Source: Candidatus Brockarchaeota archaeon (GTDB taxonomy: Archaea; Thermoproteota; EX4484-205; JAAOZO01). Taken from it: DNA of 46,139 bases. Under the pieces are notes generated by a model, which saw only the letters and a list, made by a program, of their open reading frames with translations, was not told the origin of the DNA and did not search any database. The number at the start of each line of letters is the position of its first letter. The first letter of the stretch is position 1. Of this stretch, positions 38,531 through 46,139 are shown piece after piece. Made by a program: the position numbers and the translations under genes. Where the stretch lies: the NCBI GenBank assembly GCA_017601145.1, contig JAFNIV010000012.1, positions 1 through 46,139 of the forward strand, read 5' to 3'.

Positions 38531-38618
38531 GGGGGCGTCGGCTAGCTTGGCTTAGGCTCTACGGCTCGGGCCCGTAAGACCCCGGTTCGAAATTTTAACG
38601 GAAATCCGGGCGCCCCCA
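38531..38618 (+). tRNA. tRNA-Pro (CGG) with T-loop intron
   Basis: Acceptor GGGGGCG/CGCCCCC, discriminator A, anticodon stem TACGG/CCGTA, loop CTCGGGC (anticodon CGG at 38567-38569). The T loop is interrupted by 13 nt at 38592-38604: T stem CCCGG/CCGGG, central helix TTCG/CGGA, bulges AAA and AAT. Splicing restores the canonical loop TTCGAAT, placing the intron between positions 59 and 60. Confidence 0.92.
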
Positions 38619-38811
38619 TCTTATCAAAATTTAAATTTTTAGGAAAGCAACGAATCAAAACTACCTTTATAATAAACACTCTAAAAGTTTTTGCTAAAAA
38701 TCCTGCTTAAGATTAAGGTCTAAATCGACCTTACTTTATTTAGGTTAAGTTACATATTAAAGAAAGAGAAAAAAATTTAAAATAGTCCTTTGAAGTCTGA
38801 AAATGTTAGGG

Positions 38812-38900
38812 GCCGGTAGCTCAGTTGGTAGATCTGAAAGAGCCAAAAGTACTCGCTTGGCGTGCGAGGTGTCGTGGGTTCGACTCCCACCCGGTCCACT
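38812..38900 (+). tRNA. tRNA-Ala (GGC) with D-arm intron; integration target
   Basis: Acceptor GGGCCGG/CCGGTCC contains the G3-U70 alanine identity pair; anticodon stem CTCGC/GCGAG, loop TTGGCGT (GGC at 38861-38863). A 16-nt intron (38834-38849) splits the D arm: central helix TGGT/GCCA, bulges AGA and AAA, inner helix TCT/AGA with a GAA loop. Splicing gives D stem GCTC/GAGT. The 3' end (CCCGGTCCAC) is repeated at 41988-41997, the mark of element integration. Confidence 0.92.
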
Positions 38901-38957
38901 TAATTTTTTAAGCGAATCCTTAAATAAGTGAACATTCTTTCCTTTAATTGATGAGAG

Positions 38958-39319
38958 TTGAGGGCTAAGTACGCTTATTTGCTTGAAGATGCGGATGTTC
39001 GGCGCTGGTTTGATAATCTTGCGGCTAAGTCTTATTTGACTGCCACTGTTTACCTTAGGAATCTTGGGCTTTATTGCGAGCTTATTGGACGGATCCTAAA
39101 GCCTTGCTTAAGGTTGCGAAGACCAAGGCTTTAAGGGATGGTTTCACCGATTTTGTCCGGAGATTGGAGAGGGAGGGTAAGGCGGGCTCCTACATTGCAA
39201 GGTTCAAGAAGACCTTGCACTTTTGGTTCAGCTATAACGGCTTGGATGTTAGGCTTAAGGTTATTGTCAGGCTAGTGCATGACCAAAACAACCTTAAATA
39301 TCAAGAGACAAAAGTTTAG
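38958..39319 (+). pseudogene. int: Frameshifted N-terminal part of a tRNA-targeted integrase
   Basis: From TTG 38958 the frame reads RAKYAYLLEDADVRRWFDNL...VYLRNLGLYCEL, then shifts near 39075 to a second frame continuing TDPKALLKVAKTKALRDGF...YIARFKKTLHFWFSYNGL. Together they match the SAM-like N-terminal core-binding domain of archaeal tyrosine recombinases. The catalytic domain (R...HxxR...Y) is absent. Its position directly after the tRNA 3' end matches the split-integrase arrangement left by SSV-type integration. The frameshift and truncation make it inactive. Confidence 0.75.
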
Positions 39320-39335
39320 CGGAGGTGCATCAAAC

Positions 39336-41783
39336 ATGAAGTCTCATAAAAACGAAAGCTCGGCTTTTACTGGCGCAGAAGAGGCTAAGAAGCTCTCTGT
39401 AACGGAATTATTCAGGAGACTTTCCTCAAACGAGAACGGCCTTACCACTTCAGAGGCGGAGAAAAGGCTTCAACAGTTCGGCTCTAACGAGATTCCTGAG
39501 AAAAAAGTTAATCCAATTGTAAAGTTTTTAGGCTATTTTTGGGGTCCTATTCCATGGATGATTGAAGCGGCAGTTGTTGTGTCGGCGTTTATCCAACACT
39601 GGACTGATTTTGGAATTATTTTCGTGCTTCTTATGGTTAATGCAGTGGTTGGTTTCTGGCAGGAGCATAAAGCAGACAATGCTATTGAAATGTTGAAACA
39701 GAAGCTTGCGCCGAAAGCGCGAGTTTTGCGTGATGGCAAATGGCGTGAAATTCCAGCTAGGGAACTTGTGCCAGGTGATGTTGTGCGTGTACGCTTAGGT
39801 GATATAGTCCCAGCTGACATCAAACTTTTTGAGGGCGACTATTTGCTTGTGGACGAATCGGCATTGACAGGCGAATCTCTGCCTGTAGAAAAGCATGTCG
39901 GGGACGTTGGGTATGCGGGTTCCATAGTAAGGCAGGGAGAGATGAATGCTCTGGTGGTTTCCACTGGCATGAATACATATTTTGGTAAGACTGCTAGGCT
40001 TGTAGAAGAGGCTAAAACTCAAAGCCACTTTCAGAAAGCCATAATCAAGATTGGCGATTATTTAATAGTTCTCGCCATGATATTGGTGGCTATATCTTTT
40101 TTTGTAGCACTTTTCCGCCATGAAAGCATTCTCGAGATACTCCAATTTGCTTTGGTTTTAATTGTGGCGGCAATTCCGGCAGCATTGCCTGCTGTTCTTT
40201 CAGTTACAATGGCAATAGGCGCTATAGCACTAGCCAAAAGAGAAGCAATAGTAAGCAAACTTGTCTCTATTGAAGAAATGGCGGGAATGGATGTTTTATG
40301 CTCTGACAAGACCGGCACCATTACAAAAAATGAGCTCACAGTAGGCGAAGTGAAACCGCTTACGGGATTCACAGAAAAGGACGTGTTATCATTCGCTACT
40401 TTAGCGTCCAGAGAGGAAGACCGCGATCCGATTGACGATGCAATAATTGCTAAAGCAAATGCGTCACATGAAGTTGCTGAAGTTATTCGCCATTATAAAG
40501 TTACATCTTTTAAGCCATTTGACCCTGTTTCAAAACGGACAGAAGCCACGGTAGAGGCTGATAACGGAACCAAGTTTAAGGTTGCCAAAGGTGCAGAGCA
40601 AGCAATTCTATCACTTGTAGTCAATAAAGAGGCAGTAGGCACTGATGTGGATGCGATTGTAGATTCATTTGCCTTAAAAGGATATCGTGCGCTGGGAGTA
40701 GCTAGAACCGATGAAAAGGGAAATTGGCAATTCATTGGTTTAATCGCGCTCTATGATCCGCCACGTGAAGATTCGGCTGAAACAATTAAAGTAGCACAAT
40801 CCATGGGCGTGCACGTAAAAATGGTTACAGGCGATCATATTGCCATTGCTAAAGAAGTTGCAAGGCAAGTAGGTTTAGGAACAAATATTGTAACGGCATC
40901 GGCTTTTGTAGATAAAGAAAGTAGTGAGGCTGCACGTGTCGTCGAGGATGCTGATGTTTTTGCCCAAGTTTTCCCTGAACACAAATATCATATCGTGGAG
41001 CTTCTTCAAGGCAAAGGTCATATTGTGGGCATGACCGGAGATGGCGTAAATGATGCTCCGGCTTTAAAGAAGGCGGATGCGGGCATAGCGGTTGCAGGCG
41101 CTACAGATGCTGCGAAGTCTGCAGCTGCTATCGTGCTTACGAAGCCTGGGCTTTCCGTTATTATTGATGCTATTAAAGAAAGTCGCAAAATATTCCAGCG
41201 AATGACGAACTATGCTATTTACCGCATTTGCGAAACGATAAGAGTTTTATTCTTCATCACGGTGTCAATAATAGTATTCAATTTTTATCCCGTCACTCCG
41301 CGAATGATAGTCTTGTTGGCGATTCTAAATGATATACCAATCATGACAATCGCTTATGACAATGTAAAATATTCTGATCAGCCAGAAAGATGGAACATGC
41401 GAATTTTATTAGGAATAGCCACTTTTCTAGGCATCATAGGCGTTTTCTCATCTTTTGGATTACTTTACATAGGGCGTGAAATACTGCATTTAAATACTGA
41501 AATACTTCAGTCATTCATATACCTCAAGTTGTCAGTTGCTGGGCATCTTGCCTTATTTGTGGCAAGAACAAAAGGACCTTTTTGGTCTGTTAAACCAGCG
41601 AAAATCCTGCTTCTTGCAGTTATACTTACACAACTGACTGCAACACTAATCACCGTTTATGGAGTACTGCTTCCAGCAATGGGATGGAGCCTCGCAGGTC
41701 TTGTTTGGAGTTACGCTTTAGCGTTATTTCTGGTAACTGATTTTCTTAAGGTCCGCTTCTATAAGCTATTAGCCAAGCCTTGA
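39336..41783 (+). CDS. P-type (P3A) plasma-membrane proton-efflux ATPase, element cargo
   Basis: This 815-residue pump starts at ATG 39336, preceded by a strong GGAGGTG ribosome site; an upstream frame start at 39279 lies in integrase debris. Motifs: actuator TGES, phosphorylation CSDKTGTITKN, N-domain KGAEQAI, hinge MTGDGVNDAPALKKADAGIAV, and ~10 membrane helices with PAALPAVL in M4. It lacks heavy-metal CxxC modules and fits the fungal/plant-type H+-ATPase family found in some archaea and acidophiles. Its richer GC, Shine-Dalgarno use and position between att-like repeats indicate horizontal transfer. It would extrude protons, aiding pH homeostasis. Confidence 0.93.
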   Translation: MKSHKNESSAFTGAEEAKKLSVTELFRRLSSNENGLTTSEAEKRLQQFGSNEIPEKKVNPIVKFLGYFWGPIPWMIEAAVVVSAFIQHWTDFGIIFVLLMVNAVVGFWQEHKADNAIEMLKQKLAPKARVLRDGKWREIPARELVPGDVVRVRLGDIVPADIKLFEGDYLLVDESALTGESLPVEKHVGDVGYAGSIVRQGEMNALVVSTGMNTYFGKTARLVEEAKTQSHFQKAIIKIGDYLIVLAMILVAISFFVALFRHESILEILQFALVLIVAAIPAALPAVLSVTMAIGAIALAKREAIVSKLVSIEEMAGMDVLCSDKTGTITKNELTVGEVKPLTGFTEKDVLSFATLASREEDRDPIDDAIIAKANASHEVAEVIRHYKVTSFKPFDPVSKRTEATVEADNGTKFKVAKGAEQAILSLVVNKEAVGTDVDAIVDSFALKGYRALGVARTDEKGNWQFIGLIALYDPPREDSAETIKVAQSMGVHVKMVTGDHIAIAKEVARQVGLGTNIVTASAFVDKESSEAARVVEDADVFAQVFPEHKYHIVELLQGKGHIVGMTGDGVNDAPALKKADAGIAVAGATDAAKSAAAIVLTKPGLSVIIDAIKESRKIFQRMTNYAIYRICETIRVLFFITVSIIVFNFYPVTPRMIVLLAILNDIPIMTIAYDNVKYSDQPERWNMRILLGIATFLGIIGVFSSFGLLYIGREILHLNTEILQSFIYLKLSVAGHLALFVARTKGPFWSVKPAKILLLAVILTQLTATLITVYGVLLPAMGWSLAGLVWSYALALFLVTDFLKVRFYKLLAKP

Positions 41784-41791
41784 AATGGCTA

Positions 41792-41953
41792 ATGGAAAAC
41801 CTTCCAAACCAAACAATAACAATAGAAGAAGTCGTCCAACGGGCTTATGAAGAGGAAGGCTTGGAAAAGGCAGCCGTTGAAACAGCCATATGGCGCCTAA
41901 CACAACAAGGCCAAATATACCAGCCACAACCAGGAAAAATAAGAAAACTGTAA
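41792..41953 (+). pseudogene. Winged-helix fragment resembling the C-terminus of archaeal MCM
   Basis: A 53-residue frame (MENLPNQTITIEEVVQRA...) ends with AVETAIWRLTQQGQIYQPQPGKIRKL. The final pattern (L-x-x-x-G-x-I-Y-x-P-x-x-G-x-I) is that of the C-terminal winged helix of archaeal MCM helicases, also found in mobile-element MCMs. Without the AAA+ domain it is either a relic of an element replication helicase or a free-standing small wHTH protein. The frame remains open upstream into the end of the ATPase gene. Confidence 0.5.
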
Positions 41954-41987
41954 AAAAGGATTCACTTAATTATTTAATTGCATACCG

Positions 41988-41997
41988 CCCGGTCCAC
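41988..41997 (+). other. att-like duplication of the tRNA-Ala 3' end
   Basis: CCCGGTCCAC repeats the last bases of tRNA-Ala(GGC) at 38891-38900. The bases that follow (CTAAATTTTAAACAAATCTTTAAG) are also similar to the tRNA 3' flank, allowing for gaps. It marks the distal end of the ~3.1-kb integrated element, or the junction to an older tandem insertion. Confidence 0.65.
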
Positions 41998-42452
41998 CTA
42001 AATTTTAAACAAATCTTTAAGTACAAGACTTTATTTTGTTTTTTATCGAGAGAATATAAAGGCTAAGCATGCCTATCTGCTTGAAGCTGTTAAAGCTTTT
42101 TGCTCAAAAGTTGTGAAGACAAGACTTCCTGTAGTGTCTTTTATTCCTTAGGGTTGTTTACTAAGTTAGGTGATTTTAGAATCTAAGTCTGGTATGTTTT
42201 TCTCCTTAGAGTGTCTCGCTTATCTTTATAAATGCCTCGGAAGATGTGGAAAGTTACAATTTAATTAGTTTGAAAATATTAATTTTTATCTACAAAATAA
42301 ACTTCTTTGCATCCTGCTTTAATAGGATGTTTTTAGATTAAAATTCAAAAATCTTCAATTGGTATTTATAAGCTCCCTTTCTTCTTTCATGTGATTTGGT
42401 GTTCAACAAGAAAAATTTAAATTTGGCCCTACTCTCAATAGGTAAGAACAAA
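41998..42452. other. Non-coding interval with a second integrase relic
   Basis: At ~42058-42100 translation gives AKHAYLLEAVKAF, matching AKYAYLLEDADVRR of the first integrase relic at the same distance from the att-like repeat. The remainder is decayed AT-rich DNA with no credible gene. It suggests an older insertion at the same tRNA. The last ~40 bp hold the promoter of the downstream tRNA. Confidence 0.5.
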
Positions 42453-42542
42453 GGGCCCGTAGCTTAGCTAGGTAGAGCGGCAGGCTCATAACCTGTTGGT
42501 CGAGCGTTCAAAGGGTATTTCCTGAAAGTCGCTCCGGGCCCA
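42453..42542 (+). tRNA. tRNA (CAT; Ile2 or elongator Met) with T-loop intron
   Basis: Acceptor GGGCCCG/CGGGCCC, discriminator A, anticodon loop CTCATAA (CAT at 42487-42489). A 16-nt intron (42513-42528) lies in the T loop: T stem GAGCG/CGCTC, central helix TTCA/TGAA, bulges AAG and AGT, inner GG/CC. Splicing gives TTCAAAT. The GGGCCCG acceptor resembles archaeal tRNA-Ile(CAU, agmatidine-modified) as I recall it, and ileS lies 53 nt downstream, but Met cannot be excluded. It is not an initiator (no A1-U72 or GGG/CCC anticodon stem). Confidence 0.9.
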
Positions 42543-42595
42543 TCTAACTTTCTTAGTAAAAATTAAAAGGGGCTAATTGTTAAAATAGGGCTAAA

Positions 42596-45500
42596 TTGGA
42601 GCAGCAGAACTATGATCCTAAAGAAATTGAAGCATACGTAAAAGGTTTCTGGGAAATCAACAAAATAAGAGAAAAAATAGAGCAAACTAGAAAAACTCGA
42701 AACAAAGGGAAACTAGGTTACGTTGAAGGTCCTCCTACCTTAAATGGTCGTTGTCATGCAGGGCATAGTAGAGGACGTGCTCTAAAGGATATATGGTACA
42801 GGTTTAACACAATGCGAGGCTATTATGTGCTATTTAGGGCTGGATGGGATACGCAAGGCCTTCCTGTTGAGCTTGAGGTAGAAAGAGAACTTAACTTACA
42901 GAATAAAAAAGCAATCGAAACAGAGTTTGGACTAGAACGTTTCATAGAGGAAGTAAAAAAGAACATAGAAAAATACCATCAATATTGGCTATCGGTAGAT
43001 AAGAAGTTTGGGCTTTTCTTTGATTACGAAAAGGAGTATATGACTTATCGTGATGATTATATAGAAAGAGAATGGAAATACCTAAAAGCTGCGTGGGAAC
43101 AAGGTTTACTAAGTGAAGGCTACAGAGTAGTTGCTTATTGCCCAAGCTGTCAAACTGCTTTAAGCGATGCTGAAGTAGGGCTTGGTTATGAACTTCTAGA
43201 AGATCCATCAATATACTTTAAGTTTAAGTTAAAGGGAAGTGAAAATACTTACTTATTGATTTGGACCACTATGCCTTTTACTATCGTAACTGATATGCTC
43301 GTAGCTGTTAAACCCGATGCAGATTATATATTAGTTGAAACAAACCAAGGAAACTTAATATTAGCAAAAGAAAGACAGCAAGTCTTAGATCAACTCAACT
43401 TAAGTAACTATAAAGTACTAAAAGAGTTTAAGGGTAAAGAAATAGTCGGAACAAAATATGAGCATCCACTATTAGAGCTTATAAGTGGATTAAAAAAGAT
43501 ATATGAAAAAGAAGACATACACAGGATTGTTGGTGCTGATTTTGTAGACTTAACAACTGGTACAGGAATAGTTCATCTTTCTCCTGGAAATGGAGAAGAA
43601 GATTTTAATGTTGGTGTGCAAGAAGGCTTGTCTATATTTTCTCCTTTTGATGGTGAAGCAAAATTTACTGAAGAGGCTGGTTACTTTAGTGGGATGTTCG
43701 CAAGAGATGCAGATGATGTCGTAATAAAGCTTTTAGATGAGAAAGGTTTACTTGTAAAAAAAGAAAAGGTAGAACATCTCTACCCAACGTGTTGGAGGTC
43801 TCATCATAGGCTCATATTTATAGCTAGGAGAGAATACTACCTTTGGACCAACAAAATAGTGGATAACATAGTTAAGGCTGCAGAAAAAGTAGAATACTTC
43901 TATGAGGAACCTAAAAATAGATTTATTTCGATATTAAAGGAAGGAAAGCCTTGGTGCATCTCTAGAGAGCGATACTGGGGTACTCCCTTGCCAATATTTG
44001 TTTGCGAAAAATGCGGGCATAAAAGGTTAGTTAGCTCAAGGAAGGAAATAGTTGAGAATGCCATTGAATTACCTGATGGCCCAAACTTTGAGTTGCATAG
44101 ACCATGGATTGATAAAATAAAATTAAGGTGTGAAAAATGTGGTGGCATAATGCATAGAGAGCCATTTGTACTTGATACATGGCACAATAGTGGTGCTGCT
44201 CCACTTGCAAGCTTCAGCGATGAAGAATTTTCGTACTTTGTTCCAGTTGATTTTCTTACAGAAGGAATAGATCAAACTAGAGGTTGGGCAAATCGTCTTC
44301 TCTTGCTTAACGTGATACTTAAAGGAAAGCCTGAACCACCATACAAAGCATTCTTGTTTCAAGGTCATGTTCTTGATGAGCTTGGTAGGAAAATGAGTAA
44401 AAGTTTAGGAAATGTTGTTGATAGTGAAGAAATGATAGACAAATATTCTGCAGATTTATATAGATTTTATTTGGTTTGGAAAGCTAGTCCGATTGAAAGT
44501 ATGAGTTTTAGCGAGAAAGAAATAATGGAAAGACCATTCCAAGTTTTAAGCACGTTCTTCAACTTATGTAAATTTTTCTTTCAAAATGCAAAGTATGATA
44601 ACTATAGCTGGGATCGTTTTAGTATAAATGAAATAAATCCTTCAGATTTATCTTATGCTGATAAGTGGGTCTTATCCAAAACTCAAAAATTAATAGTTAA
44701 TGTTACAAACTATATTGATAGGGCTAGGTATCACCATGCGTTAAGAGAGCTGGAGAATTTTATAATCAATACCTTAAGTAGAATGTATATACCATCGATT
44801 AGGCAAGAATTTTGGTTTGAAGAAGATGAAAGAAAAATTATGACAAAATATGCCACACTTTTTTATATTCTGTTAACAGTTGCAAAGCTTATGAACCCAA
44901 TTACTCCTTTTATATCTGAGTATGTATATCAAAAAGTTTTTAAGCAATTTTCTAGTAATCTAGAACTATCGATAAATCTTGAAGAATGGCCTAAGTATGA
45001 CAAGAAGTTTTTATTTAAGGAAGAAAAAACTATGGATCTTGCCTTTAAAGTTATCCCTGTAATTCTTTATGCGAGACAAAAAGCTGGGGTTAAAAGAAGG
45101 TGGCCTTTACGAAAAGCTACATTGGCAATAGAAGATAGTGAAGTGCTAGAAGAATTAAAGAAAGCTCGTAACATCATCGAATTACTATCAAATGTGAAGG
45201 AGATAGATTTTGTTTCTAACAAAAAAGATCTAAACTTAAAATTAGAGATTAGCCCAGATTTACAAAAACTTGGGCCAAAATACAAGGAAAAACTAGGAGA
45301 TATCGTTAAAGAGGTTAAAAATAATGAGAAACAAATAGCTCACAGTTTATTAGAGTCTGGTAAGGCTACAATTTTTTTAAATAATATGCAAATTCAGCTA
45401 ACTAACGAGGATGTAAAAATAACTTACCTTCCACCAGATGAAACTGTTTTCGTAGAAGATACCGAGAAAAAAATTTCTGTTTTGCTTTCAAAAAAGAGAG

Positions 45501-45787
45501 ATGAAACTTTACTAGCAGAAGGCATACTGAGAGACATTGCAAGAAGGATACAGGATGCAAGAAAAAGAGCTGGCCTTAATCCCCCTGAAATAATAGAGCA
45601 AGTTGTGCTCGTTGGATTAGACGATGAAACTAGAAAGCTAATGCATGGCAACTTACAAGAACTAGCAAAATTAGTCAGAGCAAAAGAAGTAATAATCTCA
45701 GAAAATCTTCCTCCTTCTTCCATAAGTTTTGATTATGATTTCGAAGGTTTTAAGCTTAGGATAGGCATAAAAAGCTTTAAAAGTTAG
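42596..45787 (+). CDS. ileS: Isoleucyl-tRNA synthetase
   Basis: This 1063-residue class Ia synthetase has the HIGH-equivalent HAGH (~residue 55), GWDTQGLPVELEVE, the CP1 editing domain (LIWTTMPFTI and the GTGIVHLSPGNGEEDF region), zinc sites (CPSC, CEKCGHKR, CEKCGG), the tRNA-binding WISRERYWGTPLP-type strand (CISRERYWGTPLP) and KMSKSLGN (~597). The anticodon-binding helical domain and the archaeal C-terminal region are present. The TTG 42596 start gives MEQQNYDPKEIE. No T-box or other leader structure is evident, but it follows tRNA(CAT) by 53 nt and precedes tRNA-Ala by 20 nt. Confidence 0.95.
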   Translation: MEQQNYDPKEIEAYVKGFWEINKIREKIEQTRKTRNKGKLGYVEGPPTLNGRCHAGHSRGRALKDIWYRFNTMRGYYVLFRAGWDTQGLPVELEVERELNLQNKKAIETEFGLERFIEEVKKNIEKYHQYWLSVDKKFGLFFDYEKEYMTYRDDYIEREWKYLKAAWEQGLLSEGYRVVAYCPSCQTALSDAEVGLGYELLEDPSIYFKFKLKGSENTYLLIWTTMPFTIVTDMLVAVKPDADYILVETNQGNLILAKERQQVLDQLNLSNYKVLKEFKGKEIVGTKYEHPLLELISGLKKIYEKEDIHRIVGADFVDLTTGTGIVHLSPGNGEEDFNVGVQEGLSIFSPFDGEAKFTEEAGYFSGMFARDADDVVIKLLDEKGLLVKKEKVEHLYPTCWRSHHRLIFIARREYYLWTNKIVDNIVKAAEKVEYFYEEPKNRFISILKEGKPWCISRERYWGTPLPIFVCEKCGHKRLVSSRKEIVENAIELPDGPNFELHRPWIDKIKLRCEKCGGIMHREPFVLDTWHNSGAAPLASFSDEEFSYFVPVDFLTEGIDQTRGWANRLLLLNVILKGKPEPPYKAFLFQGHVLDELGRKMSKSLGNVVDSEEMIDKYSADLYRFYLVWKASPIESMSFSEKEIMERPFQVLSTFFNLCKFFFQNAKYDNYSWDRFSINEINPSDLSYADKWVLSKTQKLIVNVTNYIDRARYHHALRELENFIINTLSRMYIPSIRQEFWFEEDERKIMTKYATLFYILLTVAKLMNPITPFISEYVYQKVFKQFSSNLELSINLEEWPKYDKKFLFKEEKTMDLAFKVIPVILYARQKAGVKRRWPLRKATLAIEDSEVLEELKKARNIIELLSNVKEIDFVSNKKDLNLKLEISPDLQKLGPKYKEKLGDIVKEVKNNEKQIAHSLLESGKATIFLNNMQIQLTNEDVKITYLPPDETVFVEDTEKKISVLLSKKRDETLLAEGILRDIARRIQDARKRAGLNPPEIIEQVVLVGLDDETRKLMHGNLQELAKLVRAKEVIISENLPPSSISFDYDFEGFKLRIGIKSFKS

Positions 45788-45807
45788 GAAAGTTTGCAAC
45801 CTTATAC

Positions 45808-45893
45808 CGGGCCGGTAGTCTAGTGGTAAGACGCTGGCTTCGCATTTCCATAAGAAAAAGCCAGAGAGCGAGGGTTCGAATCCCTCCCGGTCC
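45808..45893 (+). tRNA. tRNA-Ala (CGC) with anticodon-loop intron
   Basis: Acceptor GGGCCGG/CCGGTCC with the G3-U70 pair, anticodon stem CTGGC/GCCAG, exon loop TTCGCA plus A (anticodon CGC at 45840-45842). A 14-nt intron at 45844-45857 sits at the canonical 37/38 position. T arm GAGGG-TTCGAAT-CCCTC is uninterrupted. It lies 20 nt after ileS and may be co-transcribed. Confidence 0.92.
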
Positions 45894-45932
45894 ATTTCCA
45901 CTTTGTTTGAATGAACAGATGTTCTTTATGTC

Positions 45933-46139
45933 TTTTAACTTTGACGGCGGGAAGCCCCCAGCTTTCGCAGGGGATGAAAGCCGAAAAGCTTATATTTTTC
46001 TCATTACATTTGTCATTGTCTGCTTGGCTGGCAGACCTAGTAGGCATGGGACAGGCCGAAAGAGACGCCTGCTGAGGGCAAGACCTCCGTAACCCACCTT
46101 CCACACGGGTTCCTCGAAACGGTCTCACTTGCCGAGGCC
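45933..46139 (+). mobile_element. Truncated copy 3 of PATE-like repeat
   Basis: Same orientation as copy 2 and inverted relative to copy 1; it runs off the window end. It begins after TTTAACTTTGAC with GGCGGGAAGCCCC. Uniquely, the loop of its first hairpin (CAGCTTTCGCAG) is the reverse complement of that in copies 1 and 2 (CTGCGAAAGCTG), so the loop has flipped between its arms. Otherwise nearly identical to the others through ~46134. Confidence 0.7.

Noticed and set aside
39060-39090. Frameshift in the integrase as another BHB intron
   Set aside because: No BHB pairing was found, and the gene also lacks its catalytic domain, so simple decay is the better explanation.
39279-39335. Upstream start of the P-type ATPase
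   Set aside because: It lies in integrase remnant sequence; the ATG at 39336 has a strong ribosome binding site and the family-like N-terminus.

Overview
The window looks like a piece of chromosome from a thermophilic archaeon of the TACK group. Supporting features are a single-chain RPA, Alba, the D-family DNA polymerase small subunit (DP1), pelota, archaeal DnaG, Tsr3, archaeal PheS/PheT, an ESCRT-III/Vps4 (Cdv) division cluster, leaderless promoters (TATA-like boxes about 25-30 nt before start codons) and GC-rich stable RNAs in an AT-rich genome. PolD together with Cdv argues against a classical Thermoprotei crenarchaeote and fits thaumarchaeal, aigarchaeal or related deep lineages. This placement is inference; I could not run a 16S comparison.

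Layout. 1-206: a truncated copy of a ~270-bp IS200/IS605-derived repeat. 245-5610: a peptide/oligopeptide ABC importer (binding protein divergent from a tightly overlapping BCDF operon). 5832-11359: a diphthamide-type ATP pyrophosphatase, a small membrane protein and a giant 1436-residue membrane protein. 11360-13219: a mobile-element graveyard that also holds the SRP RNA and tRNA-Val(TAC). 13220-29751: mainly conserved information-processing genes (pelota, DP1, Sec61-beta, Alba, RPA, ferredoxin, an ABC exporter pair, PGI/PMI, DUF1512, MetAP, PPAT, PheST, a Toprim protein, DnaG, Tsr3) plus an unassigned structured RNA at 27418-27514. 29840-35179: rRNA promoter, leader hairpin, 16S, 23S and RNase P RNA. 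No 5S gene and no spacer tRNA are present in the rRNA operon. 35247-38618: tRNA-Thr, three ESCRT-III/coiled-coil genes with a Vps4 ATPase, tRNA-Pro. 38812-42150: tRNA-Ala(GGC) used as an integration site for a decayed element that carries a P-type proton ATPase. 42453-45893: tRNA(CAT), IleRS, tRNA-Ala(CGC). 45933-46139: a third repeat copy, inverted relative to the first, so both ends of the window lie in the same repeat.

The most notable signal is widespread very small bulge-helix-bulge (BHB) introns. Five of six tRNAs are interrupted: T-loop introns of 13, 13 and 16 nt in Pro, Thr and CAT; D-arm introns in Thr and Ala(GGC); an anticodon-loop intron in Ala(CGC). The same architecture occurs in a protein gene: dnaG carries a 19-nt insertion at 28164-28182 with an in-frame stop. 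Removing it at the positions predicted by the BHB rule exactly restores the reading frame and the conserved DnaG N-terminus. The 16S and 23S processing stems are also perfect BHB motifs, so one splicing endonuclease probably matures tRNAs, rRNAs and at least one mRNA here.
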